64,000 nt of DNA from Thinopyrum elongatum. Its lineage: Eukaryota; Streptophyta; Magnoliopsida; Poales; Poaceae. Positions 52,401-63,400 of the stretch are shown here, piece after piece. Every line of letters starts with the position of its first letter. Within the stretch, counting starts at the first letter, position 1. Both the position numbers and the translations under genes were made by a program. Below the pieces are notes generated by a model that did not search any database, was not told the origin of the DNA, and worked only from the letters and a program-made list of their open reading frames with translations. The DNA lies in the NCBI GenBank assembly GCA_011799875.1, contig CM022300.1, positions 233,068,903 to 233,132,902 on the forward strand. The letters run 5' to 3'.

Positions 52401-53410
52401 AGCGTTACCCTAAGACAGGGTGGCAGTGGTGTCACGTGCTCGTCTCGGCGTCCGACGTTGCTACTGCGACGATGTCCGTCTCGACTTGTGTTGCACTAAG
52501 ACAGCGTGGCAGTGTTGTCACGTGCTCGTCTTGGCGTCCGTCATCGCTATCGGGACGGCATCCGCCTCTACTCGTGTTACGCTAAGACAGGGTGGCAGTG
52601 GTGCCACGTACTCGTCTCGGCGTCCGTCCTCGCTACAGCGATGACGTCTGCGTCGACTCGCATTATGCTATGACAGGGTGGCAGTGGCGCCACGTGCTTG
52701 TCCCGGCGTCGGTCGTTGCTACCGCGACGACGTCTGCCTCTACTCGCATTACCCTAAGACAGGGTGGCCGTGGTGTCAAGTGCCCGTCTCTATGTCCGTC
52801 ATCGTTACCACGAGGATGTCCGCCTTGACTCGCATTACCCTAAGACAGGGTGGAAGTGGTGTCACGTGCTCGTCTCGGCGTCCATCATGGCTACTGCGAC
52901 GACGTCTGCCTCGACTCGTGTTACCCTAAGACAGTGTGGCAGTGTTGTCACGTGCTCGTCTCGGTGTCCGTCGTCGCTACCGCGACGACATCCTCCTCGA
53001 CTCGCATTACCCTAAGACACCATGGCAGTGGTGTCACATGCTCGTCTCGGTGTCCGTCATCGCTACCACGACAACGTCCACCTCGACCCGCGTTACCCTA
53101 AGATAGGGTGGCAGTGGTGTCACGTGCTCGTCTCGGAGTCCATCGTAGCTACCGCGACGACATCCGCCTTGACTGGGGTTATGCTAAGATAGGGTGGCAG
53201 TGGTGTCACGTGCTCGTCTCATCGTCCGTCCTTGCTACCACGACGACATCCGCCTCGACTCGCGTTACGCTAAGACAGGGTGGCAGTGGTGTCACGTGCT
53301 CGTCTCGGTGTCCGTCCTCGCTACCGCGAAAATGTCTGCGTCGACTCGCGTTACACTATGACAGGATGGCAGTGGTGTCACGTGCTTGTCTCGGCATCCG
53401 TCGTTGCTAC
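43458..53410. repeat. 86-bp tandem repeat array, segment C
   Basis: Bases 43458-44244 are a noisy copy of about 13880-14680. From 44245 the sequence is clean and continues segment B, giving about 107 further monomers up to the copia LTR. The 15-monomer higher-order period shows in GTTGTTGCTTCC landmarks at 45260, 46550 and 47812. A run of near-identical monomers at about 48360-48720 (CTCGCTACCGCGACGACTTC type) points to recent local expansion. Shortened monomers lie near 48137, 48895, 50190, 51500, 51580-51600, 51810 and 52295. Bases 46640-47650 are error-rich. Confidence 0.95.
46640..47650. other. Low-quality patch inside the clean array
   Basis: Indel density rises sharply here (GTCATGCTACC, GTTCCATCACGC, GTACGTATGAACAGGGTCGG) and returns to normal after about 47650. 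The corresponding stretch of error-rich copy 1 near 17000-17240 is partly cleaner. This suggests a polished/unpolished mosaic and marks about 12 monomers whose sequence should not be trusted. Confidence 0.75.
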
Positions 53411-54901
53411 TGAAAGTGCGTTATATCGACTAGAGGGGGGTGAATAGGCAATTTTTACAAATTCGTCACTGAGGAATTTCAAGGTGAGGAAATTCCTAAG
53501 CAACGAACTACTTAGCAGCAGAATAAGTACTCATATGCATAACATGGCATAAGCACAGTCATCATGATGAAATGAAATAGGCACAGAGTACAGGTAGCGT
53601 GAAACATAGGATAAGCAGGCTGAAGACTAAGTGACCGAAGAATTGGGATTGAGGAAATTGAGAAAGTCTTCAGTCAAAGTCTTCAAACAGTAACGATCAA
53701 GTACACAGCAAGTATGCGAGGAAATGAAAGGGTTGAGGAAATAGAACCAGTAGCTCGATGAAGACGATGGTTTGGAAGACCAGTTCCAACTGCTGTGACA
53801 GTTGTACATCTGGTTGGAGCGGCTAGGTATTTAAACCTGAGGACACAGAGTCCCGGACACACAGTCCTCACCATATTCTCCTTGAGCTAAGGTCACACAG
53901 ACCTCGCCCAATCACTCGTGGTAAGTCTTCACAGGTGACTTCCAAACCTTCACAGACTCGGCACTCGGCGATCCACAATTTCCTCTTGGATGCTCTAGAC
54001 CATGACGCCTAACCGTCTGGAGGATGCATAGTCCTCAAAGGTAACAAGCGTCGGTTCCACACAGGAACAATTTCTTCAGTGATGCTCAATCACTTTGGGT
54101 TTTAGGTGTTGGGTTTGGGTTTTTCCTCACTTGATGATTTTCGCTCAAAGTCCTCGGAGGATGAGATGCTCTAAATGACAAGTGTCAGTTTCTCTCGGAG
54201 TAGCCAACCAGCTAGTGGTTGTAGGGGGCGGCTATTTATAGCCGGGGGGCAGCCCGACATGATAAGACATAAATGCCCTTCAATGATATGACCGTTAGGT
54301 GGGTAGGATATTTTGGACAGCTGGCGCATAGCACAGCAACGGTCGGAAATTTGAGCTCTCAAATTCCTCAGGCATATCATGTTCCTCACTTGTAGGCAAT
54401 CCGCACTGGCGAATTCCTAACTCCTCAGTCAGAACAAATTCCTCAGAGAACAGAAGAACTTCATCTCTGTCACTGAAGAACTTGACTGAACTGTATGAGA
54501 TTTCCAATGGCTTCACTCGAAAGGATTGGTAGGTGTAGGATTTGAGTTGTACATCACTTGGAAACTTTTCCTTAGTTTTACCTTGACCCCCTTTAACAGT
54601 ACAGTGTTTCCTATGACTCAAGTAAGTGAAAACAAAACTATGAAAACAAAAGTCTTCACGCTTCATAATCCTCGCATCAATATCTAGTCTTCAAGGTCAC
54701 ACCAATTTCCTCATTTTCAAAGTCTTCAAGAAAACCAAAGTCTTCAATTGAAGACTTTCATTTTTCGGGGTCGACATTCTTTGTAAATATCAAACTCCTC
54801 ATAGACTTATAGAACCTGTGTACACTCACAAACACATTATTCCCTTAACCTATAAGTCTTCAATACACCAAAATCACTAAGGGGCACTAGATGCACTTAC
54901 A
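53411..54901 (-). repeat. 3' LTR of the copia element
   Basis: Length 1491 bp. On the minus strand it begins TGTAAGTGCATCTAGTGCC at 54901, right after the polypurine tract, and ends GTCGATATAACGCACTTTCA at 53411, giving TG...CA ends. Its outer end abuts the satellite. The promoter-like TATAAATA lies at 54233-54240. Several GAGGAATTT/TGAGGA-type repeats cluster at 54360-54450. Confidence 0.9.
54233..54240 (-). promoter_or_regulatory. LTR TATA box
   Basis: TATAAATA on the minus strand in a GC-rich context (GGCTATAAATAGCC, itself nearly palindromic). The position about 660 bp into the LTR fits a U3/R boundary shortly downstream. The motif is seen; promoter function is inferred from its place in the LTR. 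Confidence 0.65.
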
Positions 54902-55094
54902 ATCTCCCCCTTTTTGGTGATTGATGACAAATAGGTTAAGTTTTCAACGGGGATAAAACATATGAAGTGTAAATACTGATATTGAGGAATTTGATTGCAA
55001 GATATAGAGGAACTCCCCCTGAAGATGTGCATATTCAGGATTTGCTTTAGATTGCAAGTGCACATTGTAGAGTAATATCATGGAGATCTCCCCC
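54902..55094 (-). promoter_or_regulatory. Triple polypurine tract
   Basis: The minus strand carries three GGGGGAG tracts: CCAAAAAGGGGGAGAT directly against the LTR (54902-54917), TCAGGGGGAGTTCC (about 55009-55022) and ATAGGGGGAGATCTCC (about 55083-55098). The LTR-adjacent one is placed as the plus-strand primer of reverse transcription. Multiple tracts upstream of the 3' LTR are a known hallmark of Sireviruses. Confidence 0.75.
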
Positions 55095-55429
55095 TATATC
55101 TTGTAATTCATACACACATTTAACATATGATGTGAAGAATTTGAAATGCATGATGAAATATGGTATCTGACGAAATCCAGCATGCGTGCATTAAGGTACT
55201 TGAGGAAATAAGCATGCAGATGGAGAAGATGAAAAGTATCAGACCACCATAGGACTTAAGTTTACAAGTCAACCAACAAACACTTCAGAAGAGCGAGAGT
55301 TGTAACTTAACAGAAAAAAATAGCCCATATATAAGACCCGCTTGAAGACTAACTCAAATTTCTCCCGCTTTGTCATTGAATGACCAAAATGGACGAAAAA
55401 TGAGGACTAACGCCCCTGAAGAAATATCA
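55095..55429. other. Non-coding stretch between extra ORF and polypurine tracts
   Basis: AT-rich untranslated sequence of the copia element. No frame, repeat or site beyond the polypurine tracts is seen. Confidence 0.6.
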
Positions 55430-58400
55430 TCATGATGTCGATGGAGGAGCGCCAGCATTGTTGGGGTCGTCCGTTGAGGTCAGGCCTACCGCAGTGTTGT
55501 TCAAATCTTCAACTTCATCTGTTTCATGCGATGAAGAATATGAACTGGCAACAAGCTGAGGAACTTTGACCTTCTTGAATTTCTTTGAAGGGGGCTGAGA
55601 CCAGTCAAAGTCCTGTTGGAAGCCCATCTCCTTGAGATCTTCAGCACTATAAATATTCGACAGAATAGCCCAAGTGCGGTCAAAGACTTCATGCACATAG
55701 TAGTGATTCTTCTTCATAGTGTTTTGAGTGACTATCATGTTCTAAAGAATTGCACCAAACTGACGCTTGACCCACTTGTGATTTCGATCCACTTTCTGAT
55801 GAAGACTAAGGAGAAGTTCACGATCAGTCATCACACGCGGAGCTGTTGCTTGAGGATTTTGCTTTGAAGCTTTGGCGGCAGAATCTTGTGTTGCAGAGTC
55901 ATCATTGGTGGAGTAGGATGCAGCTTTGCGAAACTGTCCATCCAATGAACAAGTGCCTTCATCTATAACAGCAGCCTTGCCCTTCTCATCAGCCGAGGAA
56001 ATAGTCCGCTTGAGGACTTCAATAGGTGGCAAATAGCTGAGATGATTCTGAAAGTCAGCCTGATAATGAATTGAAGACCTTGATCTGATGAATTTCATGA
56101 TCCAGGGAGCATAAGGCTTCAACTCAAAAGGTGACAAAGCAGCATTGGCCAAAGTCCTCATGAAGAAATCATGGTAGTTAATGGGAATGCCATGTATCAT
56201 GTTGAACAGTAGATTCTTCATGATGCCAACAACCTCTTCTTCATGAGAGTTGTGGCCCTTGATTGGACCGAGGGTTTTGGTCAATATGCGATATATCGTC
56301 CTTGGCACATAGAGCAATTCCTTCACAAGGAAAGTGGTCCTTGGAGCTTGGCCAGCCTTCAAAGGCTTCATCAGCACTTGCATCAAATGATTTGAGAGTT
56401 CAGGTTCATCATAGATGAGCCTAGCACCTTCAGTGTGAGGACTGACTGGGACGGCGTGAAGCAATTCAGAGGCCGGTGCTTTGTAATGAGTATTTTCAGT
56501 CATCTAGTCTAGCACCCATGAATTCACATCTTCAATGTTTCCAGTGATATGCAGTGTGGCGTAGAATTGAAGAATGATTTCTTCATTCTAGTCACAGATG
56601 TCAGTGCAGAAGTTAAGCAGCCCAGTGTCATGAAGAACACTGAGGACTGGATGGAAGCAAGGAAGCGACTCCATATCCACATGAGGAATTTGCTCGTGGT
56701 CAAATACCTTGTTCTTACCAAACAGGAGGGAAGAGTAATAATTCATTTGACTAGCAGTCCAGAAGCGCTTGCGTCGTAGTCTTGCAGAGTCATAGGGATT
56801 GTAATTCGTGAAGAAATGATGCTCAGCAAAGAAATCATCAGCGTTGAATTTTTGCTTCTTGGTGTGAGGATTTTGTGGCTTGGGCTGAAGATTAACAGTT
56901 GAAGTCTTCACAGCCGCTTGGCGCACAACCTCTGGAGCCATAGACTGAGGAATTTCCATAGCAATTTCATCAGCTGCAGTCTTGGACTCCATTTCTTTAG
57001 CATCAGTAGCTGGAACTTCTTCTGGAATAGAATGAAGTGAAGATTGATGTCCATCAGAGCCCGTATGAATTTCTTCAGATGGCACAGGGGACTAAGGAAT
57101 TTGTTGCAGAGGAGTGGTCAATGGTGAATTTGGATGATGTCTTTCCCAATAATCATCATTGAGAACTGGTGTAGTAGACCCAACATCCACATCCTCATCT
57201 TCTTCATCAACTTCTTCAACGCCTGCGTCTTCAGCTATGAACTGAGGCACGGGCGATGATACCAGAAGGGTTGAAGGGATATCATTCACTTAAATTTCGT
57301 CATCCAACTGTTCTGAAGTAGAAGCAGAAGGACGCGCTTCATCACTGTCATCAGGAATGTCATATTCCTCATCAAAGGGAACAATTTCCTTTGATGGCAT
57401 GCTTGAGATAGGAACAACATCAATTGGGTTGGTGTACGAGCTTTGCAAAGTCTTCAATTTCTTGGGAGCTGAAGACTCTGTAGTTTGTGATGCTTTCCTT
57501 TTCTTCACAGCTGCCTTTTCTGCAGCTTTGGTCTTCTTCGCTTCTGATGCAGAAGGAAGGTGGATATCTTTCATCTAAGATGACTTTGCAGGAGGAGCAG
57601 ATGAAAGTGGTGTAGTATCTTCAGGCACAACTGATGCAGTTGCCTTGGCTTGTTCAGATTCTTTAGGCACAGCTTCATATGCTTCAGCTGACCTGAGTTG
57701 TTCTTCAGGCGCAACATTGGAGGTTGCCCTGGCATTTTCTTCAGTAGGCTGAGCAGATGCATCAGCCTGAGGAACTTGTTGTTGCGATGGAACTGCAACA
57801 TCTGGGTTGAATCCATTGGCCATTCTGACAAATCTGACTTTGGCACCTAGCCAATCTACATGATATGCGTCAAATTCATCGCTTAGAGCTTTGATCTCCT
57901 TTTCCAGATTCAGAAGTTCTTCAGGAGTCATCTTCACATCGTTTTTCTTCAGAAAGCGCTCCTTCTTGTATTGGGCTTTCTTGACTTGACTGGCCTTCTC
58001 AAATTTCCATTTTTCTTTGGCTATGAAGGCCGTCAATGTGTGGCTCTGGCCAGGAGTGAGGTTCAATTCAGGCAAAGGAGTATTTGGATCCTTGTGCCAT
58101 AGATCGATGAAATCAAGGATCCTTTTAGGATCCAGCATGAGTGGCACAGCACTGCCTTTGGCTCTAGCGGCGTTTTCTTGCAAGTCTTTGATGATCTCAG
58201 CAAGTTCTTCATCATCAGCATCATCGTCATCAGACGGAACTTGGAAGGCAACTTGCTTCTTGTGAGGACTTGGCCTTGGGCCTCGTCCAGCACTGGCCTT
58301 TTTCTTCAGCAAGATTGGACCAGTTGAAGATTGTGGCGGAGCTAAGTAACTTGCAGATGCTCCTGAGGCAATAGAGATTCCTGTAGTCCGTTGGCACGTG

Positions 58401-59119
58401 GCAAGATGCACAGGTGCAGAGGACTTAGCAGCAGCAATTGAGGATTTTGTGGCAACAGAGGGAATTGGAGCTGCCCTTGAAGTGGTTGCCTGAGGAATTG
58501 GCCGTGAGGGCTTTGCACTAGGCCGTGAGGGCATAGCAGTTGAGGAACTTGGCTTCATAGTTGATTTCTTCAGCATAGCCTTCTTAGGCCTGCTAGCAGA
58601 GGCCTCAGTAGCAGTAGAATCTTCATTGAACTTCTTCACTGCTTCCTTTGCTACTTTACCCAATTTGGCTTGGCGCTTTTCCCATTCTCTGCGAAATTCC
58701 TCACCGCGCCTGATGCTTGAGGGATCAGCTTCTTGGCTTGGAGCCAATGGAGGTCTTGGGCATGGACGGTTAACAGCGAAATTCTTCATGTATTTAGGAG
58801 TAACATAACGATATTCCCTCCATTCTCTTGCCCATCTCCTCTCTATTCTCTGTATGAGCACTTTGCACTGAGTCTTGGTCTCTTTGCCATGAGTTGCTTC
58901 TTCAGGAGTACAGTATTCATCATAGATGTCTTCAGGAATTTAAAAAGTTGTATTTGTTTCAGGCCTCTTTCCTCCCTTCTGAGGTCTTTTACCATCAGCC
59001 ATTTTCTTCACTTGAAGATTTTGAACAATTGATGTTTCTGAGGAAGTGTGCAACTTATCTTCGAGGAATGCTGCAAATGAATTAAGTTGATGAGAACCTA
59101 GTGATTCAGCAGCAGACAT
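55430..59119 (-). pseudogene. Extra ORF downstream of copia pol (env-like position), seven in-frame stops
   Basis: One minus-strand frame runs from an ATG at 59119 (MSAAESLGSHQ) to a TGA at 55430-55432, about 1,229 codons, interrupted only by stops at 58940, 57575, 57290, 57092, 56588, 56504 and 55742. There is no frameshift. The N-terminal third is basic and Ser/Pro/Ala-rich, followed by an acidic run (DDDDADDEELAE) and a Lys/Glu-rich likely coiled coil (KEKWKFEKASQVKKAQYKK). The middle has nuclear-localisation-like KKRK and an acidic EEVDEEDEDVDV. A better-folded C-terminal region follows (FYATLHITGNIEDVNSW, LYVPRTIYRILTKTLGPIKG, YHDFFMRTLANAAL, APWIMKFIRS). No signal peptide or membrane segment is evident, so an envelope role is not supported by sequence. 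It resembles uncharacterised plant retrotransposon proteins; function unknown. Confidence 0.75.
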
Positions 59120-59126
59120 TCTGTAC

Positions 59127-59451
59127 CTGTTAACAGAGTATAGGTGCGAAGAATTTAGAGAGGACATATGCGTTCTCAGAATTTTTTCAAAAGAATTCAA
59201 GTTTGAGGAATTTGACCTGGGGAGTCTTGAGGAATTTCACTAAGCATTCTTGACTTAGGTTCCAGAGTTGTATAGATTAGAGAGTCCACACAATTGAGGA
59301 ATCTTGAAGAAAAACATAGCTTAGAGAAACAAATCAAGATACAGAAGCATTTGGGAGTTTACGGAGTTGGAAGTTGTAGAATAAACACCTTTTGAAGATT
59401 TTGTGAAATTATCAGAATCAAAGTAGGGCAGTAAAATCAGATTTTAATTAC
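59127..59451 (-). other. Possible leader intron of the extra ORF
   Basis: On the minus strand a donor-like CCAGG/GTAATT (GT at 59451-59450) and an acceptor-like TTAACAG/GTACAG (AG at 59128-59127) bracket a T-rich 325-bp stretch, with the first ATG of the extra ORF just after the acceptor. Upstream of the donor lies a GC-rich, CCG-repeat leader. The signals are weak matches to plant splice consensus; this is inference. Confidence 0.3.
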
Positions 59452-59718
59452 CCTGGACGAAGAACACGATGAACTGGAAGTGGAAGTGGAGGAGTTCGTC
59501 CGTTCAGATCTCCCACGCCCTAACTTGGCGGTGAGAGACAGCTTCGGCGGCGGCGGAGTGAAGATTTCCGCGGCCGGCGCGAGTACGACGGCGACGAGGT
59601 CGAGGCAGTGAAGCTCTTCCTCACCGACGACGATGGAGAGTAGCGGCGGCGCTAGGTTAGAGAGCTCGAGCGAGTTGGTGGTCGAGCGGTCTAAATGAGG
59701 ACAGAGGAAGGAAAGGGG

Positions 59719-59726
59719 TATTTATA
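59719..59726 (-). promoter_or_regulatory. TATA box upstream of the extra ORF
   Basis: TATAAATA on the minus strand (GTGGCTATAAATACCCC), about 600 bp upstream of the extra ORF ATG and about 30 bp or more upstream of a GC-rich leader. It shares the core GGCTATAAATA with the LTR TATA box. It suggests the extra ORF could be transcribed from its own internal promoter. Confidence 0.5.
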
Positions 59727-60414
59727 GCCACGGTGAGAAACTGCCCGTCCGAAATTTTTGGATGAACATGCCCCTGACCCTTACTCTTCTAACAACATGT
59801 GTCACCCACATACAGAGAGATGGAGATCATGGTAGATCATGGGTGAGTAGTTTAATCCTATCGCGGGATGCGGAACGGTTTGAGCGGCAAAAGCCGAAAA
59901 TTAAGATATGAAAATTTTAACGTTTCGTTCGCAAATTCTTCAGCTGTCAAGGACACAGTGAAGAATTTGAACGGGTTTCAAATAGAACGCACATGAAGAA
60001 TTTGTGAACAGACTGGGTTGAGTTTAGCATAGAGGGGGAAAGGGTCCGATCACATTCACTTAGAAGAAAATCAACTTTGAAGAATTAGCAATAAGTGAAT
60101 GCTGTTGAGGACATGAAAAACTCAATTATACATATATATAATCAATGAAGAACATCAGCCGAATTTTTTTGAAGACTTTGCAAGTTGAAGAAACTCAATT
60201 TTGAAGATTTTCAACTTTTGTGGTGGCGTGACCCACCGTATAAGAATGATGATTTCAGACGCCGCGTACAATTGTCGTAGGGCTCTGAGAATCAAATTCT
60301 TTGTTAATTTCTTCACACTTAGAGGGTTAGTCTTCATTGATTGAAGAAAAATGTTCTTCGTGTGTTGCACATCTAAGTCATCAATTTTGCATCAATGTTA
60401 GGATCTGTGTCCTT
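59727..60414. other. Spacer between pol and extra-ORF promoter
   Basis: AT-rich sequence with no trustworthy frame. A short TATATATATAAT tract lies near 60130. It may hold upstream promoter elements of the extra ORF, but nothing specific is recognised. Confidence 0.5.
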
Positions 60415-63400
60415 TCAAAGAACATTCAAAGATTCTAAGATATTTAGCTCACACCGCAACTTGCTAAATCTATTCTCATCCAAGAGCTTGGTGAAGATAT
60501 CCGCTAGCTGTTCTTCACTCTTCATGTGATCAATAGAGATGTCTCCCTTCAACACATGATCTCGAAGAAAATGATGACGAATCTGGATGTGCTTTGTCTT
60601 TGAGTGCTGAACTGGGTTATGAGCAATCTTGATGGCACTCTCGTTGTCATAGAAGAGTGGCACATTCTTCACATTGATGCCATAGTCCTTGAGGGTTTGC
60701 TTCATCCACAGCAGTTGAGCACAGCAAGAACCAGTAGCAATGTACTCAGCTTTAGCAGTAGAGAGTGATATGCAGTTCTGCTTCTTTGAGGACCAACATA
60801 CTAAAGATTGTCCGAGGAAATGGCATGCGCCTGATGTTGACTTGCGATCCACACGATCACCAGCATAGTCAGAGTCAGAATATCCAATGAGATCAAAAGC
60901 CGAGCCCTTGGGATACCATAATCCAAGTGTTGGAGTGTGAGCTAGATATCGAAGAATATGTTTCACAGCCTTATGGTGTGATTCCATCGGTGTAGCTTGA
61001 AAACAGGCACACATGCAAACACTTAGCATAATATCTGGCCTAGATGCACATAGATACAGTAAAGAGCCAATCATGGAGCGGTATACCTTTTGATCGAAGT
61101 CTATACCATTTTCATTGGTGCATAGATGGCCATTTGTGGGCATAGGGATTTTGACGCCTTTGCAATCTTGCATACCGAATTTCCTCAAAATATCCTTGAG
61201 GTATTTCTATTGAGAAATGAAGATGCCATTGCGTTGTTGACGAATTGGAAGACCTAAGAAGAATTTCAATTCTCCCATCATGGACATTTGATATTCCTCA
61301 CTCATCATATAAGCAAATTTGTCAGTGTAACGTTGGTTAGTACAGCCAAAGATAATATCATCAACATATATTTGGCACATGAATAATTCATCATCATATG
61401 TTTTGGTGAAAAGAGTTGGGTCGAGTGAACCAGGTTTGAAGCCTTTCTTCATGAGGAATTCTTTCAGAGTATCATACCACGCCCGAGGGGCCTGCTTGAG
61501 GCCATAGGGGGCCTTATTGAGTCTGAAGACTTGATCAGGATGCTTAGGATCTTCAAAACCTGGTGGTTGAGCAACATATACATCTTCCACAAGCTTACCA
61601 TTGAGGAATGCACTTTTCACATCCATTTGATATAAGATGATATTATGATGGTTAGCATAGGCAAGCAATATGTGAATAGCCTCAAGTCTAGCAACAGGTG
61701 AAAAAGTTTCATCGAAATCAATTCCTTCAACCTGTGTGTAGCCTTGAGCTACAAGACGAGCCTTGTTCCTCACCACTAGGCCATTTTCATCTTGTTTGTT
61801 GCGGTAGATCCATTTGGTGCCGATGATATTGTGCTTGCGAGGGTCTGGTCGCTTGACAAGCTCCCTCACCTTGTTCAGCTCGAATTGATGTAATTCCTCT
61901 TGCATCGCTTGAATCCATTCAGGCTCCAGAAATGCCTCATCTACTTTGGTGGGCTCTGTGATAGAGACGAAAGCAAAATGCCCACAAAAGTTAGACAAAT
62001 GTGAAGCTTTTGAGTGAGTGAGAGGGCCTGGTGTGTTGATGTCGTTGATGATTCTCTCAATCTGCACTTCATTTGCAACGCGAGGATGAGCAGGTTGACG
62101 ACTTTGACTTGGCTCAGCATTTTCTTCAGAGCGAAATTCTTCAGATGCACCAGCATGATTTTCTTCACGATCAGGAATGACTTCTTCAGCAGATTCTTCA
62201 GTAGGTATGACATCCTCAGTAGCCTTTAGCTTGATGGATTCCTCAGGAGACATTTCATCTAGCACAGGAGGTAGGTGCTCTCTTTGTGAGCCATTAGTTT
62301 CATCGAACCGCACATCTACAGTTTCAACAACCTTGTGGTGATAGGTGTTGAAGACTCTGTAAGTATGCGAGTCTTTTCCGTAACCAAGCATAAAACCTTC
62401 ATGTGCTTTCGGTGCAAATTTAGAATTGTGATGGGGATCTCTAATCCAACATTTAGCACCGAAGACTTTGAAATAACTCACATTGGGTTTCTTGTCAGTG
62501 AGGAGTTCATATGAGGTCTTCTTGAAGAATTTGTGAAGATATACCCTGTTGATGATGTGGCATGCAGTATCAATTGCCTCAAGCCAGAAGTGACGAGGTG
62601 TCTTATATTCATCAAGCATGGTGCGAGCCATCTCAACAAGAGTTCTGTTCTTGCGCTCCACTAGGCCATTCTGCTTAGGAGTGTATGGGGCTGATAACTC
62701 ATGAGTAATACCAAGTCCATCAAGATAGTCATCAAGACCAGTATTCTTGAACTCAGTCCCATTGTCACTCTGAATATGCTTGATCTTCACACCGAAATTC
62801 GTCGAAGCCCTTGAAGAAAATCGTCTGAAGACTTCCTGCACTTCAGTTTTGTAAGTAATGACATGCACCCTTGTGTAATGAGAATAATCATCAACAATAA
62901 CAAAGCCATATAGAGATGCTGCATTTGTTAGTGTGGCATAATGAGTAGGGCCAAAGAGATCCATATGAAGCAATTCAAAAGGACGAGAGGTAGTCATGAT
63001 AGTCTTCGAGGGGTGCTTGGCTCTGGTCATCTTTCCAGCCTCACATGCCCCACAAAGATGATCTTTGAGGAATTTGACACCCTCAATGCCAATGACATGC
63101 TTTTTCTTCACGAGCGTGTGTAAGTTCCTCATGCCAGCATGACCCAGTCGTCGATGCCATAGCCAGCCTTCTGAAGCTTTCGCAATTAGACAAGTGGCAG
63201 GCTGTGGTCCTGCAGAGAAATCAACAATATACAAGTCTCCTCTCCTAAAGCCTTCGAAGACTTTGGAATTGTCAGATTCCATGAGCACTAAGCAGCGATA
63301 TTTGCCAAAGACAATAACCATATCAAGACAACAAAGCATTGAGACAGACACGAGGTTGAATCCGAGGGACTCGACAAGCATGACTTTGTCCATGTGTCGA

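Noticed and set aside
55430..59119. Stop codons read as sense (readthrough or a variant code)
   Set aside because: Seven stops spread over the whole frame, in a silenced-looking transposon, are better explained by mutation; no readthrough context is evident.
55430..59119. Functional retroviral envelope gene
   Set aside because: The position after pol is env-like, but no signal peptide or membrane span is seen and the frame is broken by stops.
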